Of a DNA stretch of 48,658 nucleotides, positions 43,263 to 48,658 are shown in pieces (position 1 is the stretch's first letter; each line of letters begins with the position of its first letter). The translations under genes were made by a program, and so were the position numbers. The stretch comes from Streptomyces phaeoluteigriseus. GTDB taxonomy: Bacteria; Actinomycetota; Actinomycetes; Streptomycetales; Streptomycetaceae. The notes below the pieces were generated by a model. That model saw nothing but the letters and a program-made list of their open reading frames with translations. It made no database searches and was not told the origin of the DNA. Location of the stretch: NCBI RefSeq assembly GCF_001896135.2, contig NZ_MPOH02000016.1:14667-63324 (forward strand), written 5' to 3'.

Positions 43263-43821
43263 GCCCCGCCCACGACTTCGGCTTCCTCCACGGTGGGTGG
43301 CAGGGCGGCCACCGCCGCCGCTCCGACTTCCCCGCCCCCGGCAGCTCCCGGGAACCGGAGTTCCCGAGCACCGGCCACTGCCGGCCGCTGTTCGACGGCG
43401 CCCCGGACATCGACGAGATCGACATGCCCTGTCCCGGGTCGAGGGGACTGACCCCGCGCCTGTTCGACCCGTCGACGGGGCAGTGGTCGCCGCACTGGCC
43501 GTCGAGCGACACCGGTCGGCTGTTCCCGCCCGTCGTCGGCCGCCACTCGAGCGACGGGGGCGAGTTCCCCGGCGAGGACACCTACGACGGCAAGGACGCG
43601 CGCGTGCGGTTTCCGTGGTACTCCACGCAGTGGGACGGCCTCGGGGGACGTCGCCGAAGGCGGCCCGCTGGGAGCAGGCCTTTCCGGCCGACGGCGGGGA
43701 CACCCGGGTGACGAACCGGGCGTTCCCGGTCGACCGCGGGGACGCGCGGGTGACGAACCGGATCGCGGACTTCACGCGTCCGCCGGCGCTCCCCCCGGCT
43801 TCCGGTACGCCCTCAGGGTGA
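43259..43821 (+). CDS. Hypothetical lipocalin-like (DUF1579-type) protein, frame broken by one missing base
   Basis: Starts HDFGFLHGGWQGGHRRR and continues with HCRPLFDGAPDIDEIDMP, RLFDPSTGQWSPHW and GRLFPPVVGRHSSDGGEF, a pattern of small beta-barrel proteins seen in many bacteria. At about 43637 the frame shifts: after DGLGG the sequence should go on as TSPKAARWEQAFPADGGDTRVTN, which is in another frame. One added G (GGGGG to six) gives 187 residues. Near the C-terminus a 42-bp tandem copy duplicates 14 residues (FPADGGDTRVTNRA and FPVDRGDARVTNRI). The 3' end overlaps the converging methyltransferase gene by 50 bp. Coupled to the preceding gene by ATGA. Function unknown. Confidence 0.7.
43681..43764. 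repeat. 42-bp tandem duplication inside the lipocalin-like gene
   Basis: 43681-43722 and 43723-43764 share about 80 percent of bases, including cgggtgacgaaccgg in both. The period is a multiple of three, so the protein gains 14 residues in frame. Confidence 0.8.
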
Positions 43822-44563
43822 ACCAGGGGTCGGGCCGGGGCCGGTCCTGGTCCGGCAGCGCGGCCAGGCGCGCGGCGAACGTCTGCGCGATCGGTTCGCC
43901 CGGCGGCAGCGTGACGAACCAGCCGCGCCGCAGGTCGGCGACGGTGCGGCGAGGACTGCGGCCCTGCCCCCGGCCCGGGAAGCGGCCCCGCCCCGCCGGG
44001 AGGAGGCCGCTACCGACGGCGTACGACTCGACGAGCGCCGCCGCGTCCGGCGCGCTGGGCGGGCGGGAGGCGAGGACGGCGTCGATGTCGCTGCCCACGT
44101 TGTGCGCGGCGGCCTTGTCCACGGTGGTGACGTACACGCCGCCGGGCCGCAGTACCCGCGCGCACTCGGCGACGATCGCCCGCCCGTCCGCGTCGGAGGC
44201 GGCGAGGTGCAGCAGCCAGACGCTGCTGACGGCGTCGAACTCGCCGTCCCGGAAGGGCAGTCGGCGGCTGTCGGCACGTACGACGGCGCCCGGCAGGCGT
44301 ACGGCGGCCTGGCGGGCCATCGCCGCGGCGAGGTCGACGCCGGTCACCCGCAGGCCGTCGCGTCCGGCGGCGAGTCTGCGGGTGACGATGCCGGTGCCGC
44401 AGGCGACGTCGAGCAGTCGGCGCGTGCCCTCCGGCAGGAGGGCCAGGACGGCCTCCGCGGCGGCGGCCGCCCGGGGTTCGCCGCCGCGGGAGGCGTCGTA
44501 ACAGCCGGCTTCCCGGTCGTAGTCCAGCACGTGGGCCCCCGTCCCGTCCGCCGTGCGTGTCAC
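43772..44563 (-). CDS. Class I SAM-dependent methyltransferase (Methyltransf_11/25 type)
   Basis: A 263-residue enzyme. GTG 44563 overlaps the stop of the pterin dehydratase gene by four bases (GTGA), which fixes the start and implies coupling; the much longer upstream ORF is an artefact. The opening LDYDREAGCYDASRGGEPRA is typical of small-molecule methyltransferases. Motif I is LLDVACGTGIVTRRL, then VTGVDLAAAMARQA, FDAVSSVWLLHL and the ECARVLRPGGVYV segment. The C-terminal half has a GR-rich insert (GRFPGRGQGRSPR). Substrate unknown. Confidence 0.87.
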   Translation of the reverse strand: MTRTADGTGAHVLDYDREAGCYDASRGGEPRAAAAAEAVLALLPEGTRRLLDVACGTGIVTRRLAAGRDGLRVTGVDLAAAMARQAAVRLPGAVVRADSRRLPFRDGEFDAVSSVWLLHLAASDADGRAIVAECARVLRPGGVYVTTVDKAAAHNVGSDIDAVLASRPPSAPDAAALVESYAVGSGLLPAGRGRFPGRGQGRSPRRTVADLRRGWFVTLPPGEPIAQTFAARLAALPDQDRPRPDPWFTLRAYRKPGGAPADA

Positions 44564-44865
44564 CGCGCCCCGTGCGCCGGGGCCAGGTCCTGCACCCGGC
44601 GGGCCAGCTCGAAGTCGAGGTCGGTGACGGCCCCGCCCGCGCTGTGGGTGTGCACCGCGAGGGACACCTTGTGGTAGTCGAGGGTCAGCTCCGAGTGGTG
44701 GTTCAGCTCCTCCTGCACCTGGGCGACATGGATGACCAGGGCGGTCGCGGCGAAGTGGGAGTCGAGGCGGTAGGAACGGGTGAGGCGGCCGGCTTCGTGG
44801 GACCAGCCCGGCAGCTCGGCGAGCCGGTCGTCGATCTCCTGCTGCGACAGCGGTGCGACGGCCAT
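44560..44865 (-). CDS. Pterin-4a-carbinolamine dehydratase (PhhB/DCoH)
   Basis: A 101-residue protein of normal family length. ATG 44865 follows GGGAG. The catalytic His motif is NHHSELTLDYHKVSLAVHTHSAGG-like: HH in LNHHSEL, then the later H in VHTHSAG. It recycles the 4a-hydroxy pterin made by aromatic amino-acid hydroxylases; no such hydroxylase is in this window. It is coupled to the downstream methyltransferase. Confidence 0.92.
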   Translation of the reverse strand: MAVAPLSQQEIDDRLAELPGWSHEAGRLTRSYRLDSHFAATALVIHVAQVQEELNHHSELTLDYHKVSLAVHTHSAGGAVTDLDFELARRVQDLAPAHGAR

Positions 44866-45092
44866 GACCTGGCTCCCTTCCTTGGGGGGGGGTGGGTGTC
44901 GGGTACCGGTCCAGCCTGCCACAGGAGGGCCGCGACGGCCCTGGCCAGAAGGGTTCCCGCCGGTCCGGCCGGGACCCTCGGGCACAGGGGCGCGCGGGGC
45001 GCGGGGGCGTACGACGCCCCCCGGAAGGCCGCCCCCACCTCATCCGGTGCGCGGCGCTGTCGTCCGCCCTCCTCTCGGCTACGGTCGACCGC

Positions 45093-45935
45093 ATGACCCT
45101 TCTGACGACCGGCACCCCCGGCTCCGCCGCGCCTCCGGCCGAACGGGGCGTCGGCCCCCTGTTGAGGGCGTGGCGGGAGCGACGCCGGGTCAGCCAGCTG
45201 GAACTGGCACTGCGCGCGGACTCCTCGGCCCGGCACATCAGCTTCGTCGAGACGGGCCGCTCCCGGCCCAGCGAGGAGATGGTGCTGCGGCTGGCCGAAC
45301 ACCTCGACGTGCCCGTGCGCGAGCGCAACACCCTGCTGGTGGCGGCCGGTTACGCCCCCCGCTACCGCGAGACCCCGCTGGACGATCCGGCGCTGGACGC
45401 GCTGCGCGCCGGCATGGAGCGCCTGATCCAGGGCTACGAGCCGTATCCGGCGCTGGTCGTGGACGCGACGTACAACGTGCTGGCGGCCAACCGCGGGATC
45501 ACCATGCTGATGGACGGCCTCCCGGAGAAGCTGCTCGCGCCGCCGCTGAACGCGATGCGGCTGACGCTGCACCCGGAGGGCCTCGCGCCGCGCATCCGCA
45601 ATCTGCCCGAGTGGCGCGGCCATCTGCTCGCCCAGATGGAACGGCAGATCGCCCTGCACCGCTCCGCCCCGCTGCGCGCACTGTACGAGGAGGTCGCCGC
45701 GTATCCGGTTGCGGATACCGCTCCGGCGACCGCCGCGGAGAGCGAACCCGGCGAGCCGGCGGCGTACTTCGCACTGCCGATGCTGATCGAGCACGAGGGG
45801 CGGACGCTGTCGTTCATCTCGTCGATCTCCACGTTCAACACACCGATGGACGTGACGGTCGCCGAGCTGGCCATCGAGACACTGCTCCCGGGCGACCCGG
45901 CGACGGTCAAGTACCTGCACTCCCTCATGATGTGA
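45093..45935 (+). CDS. XRE family regulator with MmyB-type ligand-binding domain
   Basis: A 280-residue regulator. The HTH is at about 20-78 (LLRAWRERRRVSQLELALRADSSARHISFVETGRSRPS), followed by an MmyB-like PAS-type domain (LIQGYEPYPALVVDATYNVLAAN onward) that often binds a fatty acid or other lipid. There is no ribosome site; ATG 45093 lies seven bases after TACGGT (45080-45085), fitting a leaderless mRNA. Regulators of this class usually control an adjacent oxidoreductase; here the neighbours are a converging membrane protein (7 bp away) and the divergent pterin dehydratase operon. Confidence 0.9.
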   Translation: MTLLTTGTPGSAAPPAERGVGPLLRAWRERRRVSQLELALRADSSARHISFVETGRSRPSEEMVLRLAEHLDVPVRERNTLLVAAGYAPRYRETPLDDPALDALRAGMERLIQGYEPYPALVVDATYNVLAANRGITMLMDGLPEKLLAPPLNAMRLTLHPEGLAPRIRNLPEWRGHLLAQMERQIALHRSAPLRALYEEVAAYPVADTAPATAAESEPGEPAAYFALPMLIEHEGRTLSFISSISTFNTPMDVTVAELAIETLLPGDPATVKYLHSLMM

Positions 45936-45942
45936 TGGGACG

Positions 45943-46368
45943 TCAGGCTCGGCGCGCTTTCAGAGCGAGGTGCTGGAGCGCCGCGAACCCGGCCACCGTC
46001 ACAGCCTGGAGCACGGTCCACACCGCCCCCGTCGCGGTCGGCGACAGCCACAGCGCGAGGGCGACGAGACTCAGCGCCGACCAGGCGAGGTTGCCCTCGA
46101 CGACCGCCTTCACCGGCAGTGCGGCCGGACGGGCGCGCGAGGCCAGCAGGCCGACCGCGACGGCGTACACCGTGAGGACCAGACCGAGTGGCAGCAGCAG
46201 CGCGGAGTCGACGCCGAGGAGACGGCCGAGCGGACCCGACGCGGCGAGGTAGGCGACGCCGTTCGCTCCGGTCACCAGGGCGTCGAGGGCGAGGAAGCGG
46301 CGCAGGGCGCTGTGCGGCTCGGCGGTGCGGGCGAGTGCGGTGAGTGTGGCGGGCTGGGTTGCGGACAT
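45943..46368 (-). CDS. Small integral membrane protein (four predicted helices)
   Basis: A 141-residue protein with four hydrophobic segments (LALDALVTGANGVAYLAAS, LLPLGLVLTVYAVAVGLLAS, LAWSALSLVALALWLS, AVWTVLQAVTVAGFAAL) and a basic tail KARRA. ATG 46368 follows GGAGGG. Uncharacterised family common in actinomycetes. It converges on the XRE/MmyB gene with only 7 bp between stops. Confidence 0.85.
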   Translation of the reverse strand: MSATQPATLTALARTAEPHSALRRFLALDALVTGANGVAYLAASGPLGRLLGVDSALLLPLGLVLTVYAVAVGLLASRARPAALPVKAVVEGNLAWSALSLVALALWLSPTATGAVWTVLQAVTVAGFAALQHLALKARRA

Positions 46369-46590
46369 GATGAATCACCCTCCGTCGAGGTCGGGAACGG
46401 CCTGGTGGGACCGGGTTCCGGAGCGGAGTGCGCCGCCCCGGAACCCGTTGCCCCCACGATCCCGTCCGCGCGGGCTTGCCGTCGATTACCCCTGAGGTAA
46501 TGCACCGCGCGGGCCCCGCGTCCGCCCCTGTCGTCCCTGTAGTCCCCGTCGTCCCTGTCGCCGCACAGCCGGAACATGACACACTGACCG

Positions 46591-46606
46591 GCGTGTTTCG
46601 ACACGC
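46591..46606 (+). promoter_or_regulatory. Perfect hairpin with TTCG loop in the leader of the XRE/DUF5753 gene
   Basis: GCGTGT and ACACGC arms around TTCG at 46591-46606, only four bases before the GGGGAGA ribosome site of the gene at 46621. As RNA this would be a very stable UUCG tetraloop near the ribosome site; as DNA it is a possible operator. Confidence 0.55.
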
Positions 46607-46620
46607 AGGGGAGACGTGGC

Positions 46621-47484
46621 GTGAGTGAACGGCGGCCGGCGCCCACGGTGGGCCAGGTGGTGCTCGGCAGGCGGCTGCAGGAGTTGCGCGAGGCGGCGGG
46701 CCTCAGCCGCGAGGCGGCGGCCCGCGCACTGCGGGTGGCCCCGGCGACCGTACGACGCATGGAAATGGCCGAGGTCTCCCTCAAGATCCCCTACGTGCAG
46801 GTGCTGCTGGAGACCTACGGGGTGTCCGAGGAGGAGACCGGCACCTTCGTCACGCTCGCCGAGGAGGCGAACCGGCCCGGCTGGTGGCAGCGGTTCCACG
46901 ACGTCCTGCCGGAATGGTTCAGCCTGTACGTCAGCCTGGAGGGCGCGGCCCGCCTCATCCGCTCCTACGAACCCCACTTCGTGCCGGGGCTGTTGCAGAC
47001 GGAACGGTACGCGCGTGCCGTGCTGGAGGCCGGGACGGTCGGCGTGACGAGCCCGGAGGCGCTCGAACGGCACGTGTCGCTGCGACTGGCCCGGCAACGA
47101 CTGATCGAGGGCCCCAACCCGCCCCATCTGTGGGCCGTCCTGGATGAAACGGTACTGCGCCGGCCGGTCAGCGTCGACGCCGGCGTCATGCGCGAACAGA
47201 TCGACAGACTGCTGGAGTTGGCGGAGCGCGACCGGATCACCCTCCAGGTCGCGGAGTTCGCGAGCGGCCCGCATCCGGGGACGTCCGCGCCGTTCTCGCT
47301 GTTCCGTTTCGGCGAGCCCGAACTGCCCGACATGGTCGTCACCGAGTACCTGTCCGGCGCCCTGTACCTGGACTCGCGCAAGGAGGTCTCCGCACATCTG
47401 GAGGTCCTCGACCACATGACGACGCACGCCGCGTCGGCCCAGGACACCCTGAAACTCCTGCGGGATGTCCGCGCGCAGTTCTGA
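46621..47484 (+). CDS. XRE family regulator with DUF5753 domain
   Basis: A 287-residue Streptomyces-type regulator. The HTH is at about 13-70 (LGRRLQELREAAGLSREAAARALRVAPATVRRMEM), and DUF5753 at about 95-285 starts with YVSLEGAARLIRSYEPHFVPGLLQT. GTG 46621 follows GGGGAGA. Members are the WhiJ-like regulators of development and metabolism, usually paired with a small DUF397 protein. No DUF397 gene is present; the next gene is a DUF574-type methyltransferase. Confidence 0.92.
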   Translation: MSERRPAPTVGQVVLGRRLQELREAAGLSREAAARALRVAPATVRRMEMAEVSLKIPYVQVLLETYGVSEEETGTFVTLAEEANRPGWWQRFHDVLPEWFSLYVSLEGAARLIRSYEPHFVPGLLQTERYARAVLEAGTVGVTSPEALERHVSLRLARQRLIEGPNPPHLWAVLDETVLRRPVSVDAGVMREQIDRLLELAERDRITLQVAEFASGPHPGTSAPFSLFRFGEPELPDMVVTEYLSGALYLDSRKEVSAHLEVLDHMTTHAASAQDTLKLLRDVRAQF

Positions 47485-47570
47485 ACCGCTTTCCGACCGT
47501 TCCCGCTCGCCGCACCGCCCTGCTGGTCCCACCCGTCCCACCGTCTCAACTCACCGGGAGAAGACCGCGC

Positions 47571-48389
47571 ATGACCGGATCCGAGTCCGAGGCCGCCGTC
47601 CGCATCGACACCAGCAGGCCGCATCCGGCCCGGGTGTACGACTGGTGGCTGGGCGGCAAGGACAACTACCCCGTGGACGAGGAACTGGCCCGCAAGATCC
47701 TCGCCGTGGACGGCACGGTGCTGCGCGGGGCGCGCGCAAACCGCCGGTTCATGCAGCGTGCCGTACGCACCGTCGCCGAGGCGGGCGTCCGCCAGTTCCT
47801 GGACATCGGCACGGGCATCCCCACCGAACCCAACCTGCACCAGGTGGCGCAGACCGTCGCCCCGGAGTCGAGGATCGTCTACGCCGACAACGACCCGATC
47901 GTGCTGCGGCACGCACAGGCGCTGCTGCACGGCTCGGCCGAGGGTGCCACCGACTACGTGCACGCCGACGTCCGTGACGTCGACGCCCTGCTGCGCCGCG
48001 CGGCCGACTCCCTGGACCTCGACCGGCCGGTGGCACTGTCACTGGTCGCGCTCACCCACTACCTGGGCGAGGATCCGGCGGGCGACGACGTGTACGGGCT
48101 GCTGAAGCGGTACGTCGACGCGCTCGCGCCCGGCAGCTACCTGATCCTCTCCCAGGTCACCCCCGACCTGAACCCGGAGGCGATCGAGAACGCGGCGAAC
48201 CACTTCCGGCGCGGCGGCACGCCCTTCCACCCCCGCTCACTGGCGGAGTTCTCCCGCTTCTTCGAGGGCCTGGAGCTGCTGGGTCCGGGCGTGATCCCGG
48301 TCTCCGGCTGGCGGCCCGACCCGCAGGACGTGGCCCTCCAGGCGGAGGGCATCGTGCCGGTGTACGCGGGAGTGGCCCGCAAGCCCTGA
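47571..48389 (+). CDS. SAM-dependent methyltransferase (Methyltransf_19/DUF574)
   Basis: A 272-residue protein starting at ATG 47571 with GGGAGAAG upstream. Family features are RPHPARVYDWWLGGKDNYPVDE near the N-terminus, motif I FLDIGTGIPTEPNLHQVAQ, VYADNDPIVLRHAQALL and DVRDVDALL. This family is greatly expanded in Streptomyces and its substrates are unknown. It follows the DUF5753 regulator by 86 bp and may share its transcript. Confidence 0.9.
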   Translation: MTGSESEAAVRIDTSRPHPARVYDWWLGGKDNYPVDEELARKILAVDGTVLRGARANRRFMQRAVRTVAEAGVRQFLDIGTGIPTEPNLHQVAQTVAPESRIVYADNDPIVLRHAQALLHGSAEGATDYVHADVRDVDALLRRAADSLDLDRPVALSLVALTHYLGEDPAGDDVYGLLKRYVDALAPGSYLILSQVTPDLNPEAIENAANHFRRGGTPFHPRSLAEFSRFFEGLELLGPGVIPVSGWRPDPQDVALQAEGIVPVYAGVARKP

Positions 48390-48409
48390 CACGCGGGGGC
48401 CGGCGGCGC

Positions 48410-48655
48410 GTGCCGGGCGCCGCGTATCGGGCTCCGGGGCCGGCGCCGGGCTCCGGGTGCCGGGCGCCACGTGCCTGGCACCGGGTACCTGGCGCCACAT
48501 ACCAGGCGCCGGATGGGCGAGACCCGAGGCCATGCGGGCATCGGCCCGCGGTGCCCCGTACGGGCGGGGCCTCAAGGTGGCGGCGCCCCGCGCCGGGCTC
48601 CGAGTGCCCCGCGTCCGGATCAGGGGTGCCGGGCACCACGTACCAGGCGCCGGGT
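48410..48655. repeat. Array of 14-bp self-complementary repeats, reaching the window edge
   Basis: Units of 14 bp on the pattern GTRCCNGGCRCCRS begin at 48410, 48424, 48443, 48457, 48471, 48485 and 48499, mostly abutting. Further copies are at 48590, 48626 and 48640, and the array may continue beyond the window. Most units are near-palindromes (GTGCCGGGCAC type). No ORF with normal codon use spans it. Confidence 0.8.
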
Positions 48656-48658
48656 GAC

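Noticed and set aside
1100..43640. Programmed frameshifting as the explanation of the six frame breaks
   Set aside because: There is no shared slippery site or downstream pseudoknot, the genes are unrelated, and all six need the same kind of one-base restoration, which fits base-calling loss better.
43772..45331. 519-residue methyltransferase start far upstream
   Set aside because: The extension covers the pterin dehydratase and part of the XRE gene in the wrong frame; GTG 44563 with GTGA overlap explains the start.
48410..48655. CRISPR array
   Set aside because: Units are 14 bp and abut with no unique spacers, and no cas genes are present.

Overview
This window is chromosomal DNA of a high-GC actinomycete, almost certainly a Streptomyces. 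The evidence is very high GC with strong third-position bias, many GTG starts, GGAGG-type ribosome sites, CebR-type operators, and typical Streptomyces families (ROK and DUF5753 regulators, OFA transporter with small subunit, CBM2-tagged cellulases, Methyltransf_19). I saw no rRNA, tRNA, CRISPR array, insertion sequence or phage gene.

Layout. (1) 153-13124, minus strand: a sugar or glycoside locus. It has a ROK regulator, a complete ribose-type ABC importer (ATPase, permease, lipoprotein), a Gfo/Idh/MocA dehydrogenase, a TIM-barrel isomerase/epimerase, two secreted proteins (PQQ-type sugar dehydrogenase-PKD-CBM6, and ThuA-DUF1080) and an inositol-3-phosphate synthase family gene. The mix suggests oxidation-first glycoside breakdown coupled to uptake. 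(2) 13353-23485: a formate module. It has a GntR/FCD regulator, a KASIII enzyme, an oxalate/formate-type MFS carrier with small subunit, then a divergent operon of PanE-like reductase, formate dehydrogenase and FdhD. The formate dehydrogenase alpha subunit is split in two and its parts are in permuted order around a NuoE-NuoF fusion. (3) 23608-30729: a BASS-family transporter with divergent LysR, an acyl-CoA ligase, an aldo/keto reductase, an SDR with a MerR-type operator, and a methyltransferase with a His-rich N-terminus. (4) 30921-41690: a plant cell-wall cluster with GH6 cellobiohydrolase, a decayed GH5 cellulase, GH48 cellulase under a duplicated promoter/CebR operator, GH74 xyloglucanase and PL11 rhamnogalacturonan lyase. 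(5) 41730-48389: regulators and small enzymes (WYL regulator with a palindromic operator, two hypothetical proteins, two methyltransferases, pterin carbinolamine dehydratase, two XRE regulators, a membrane protein).

Six otherwise healthy genes (inositol-3-P synthase-like, PQQ dehydrogenase, FdhA catalytic part, LysR, GH74, lipocalin-like) are each broken by exactly one missing base, and each break fits loss of one C or G from a short C/G run. I read this as a systematic base-calling problem in the assembly, not six mutations. The GH5 remnant is different: it has several frame changes plus internal deletions and looks truly decayed.
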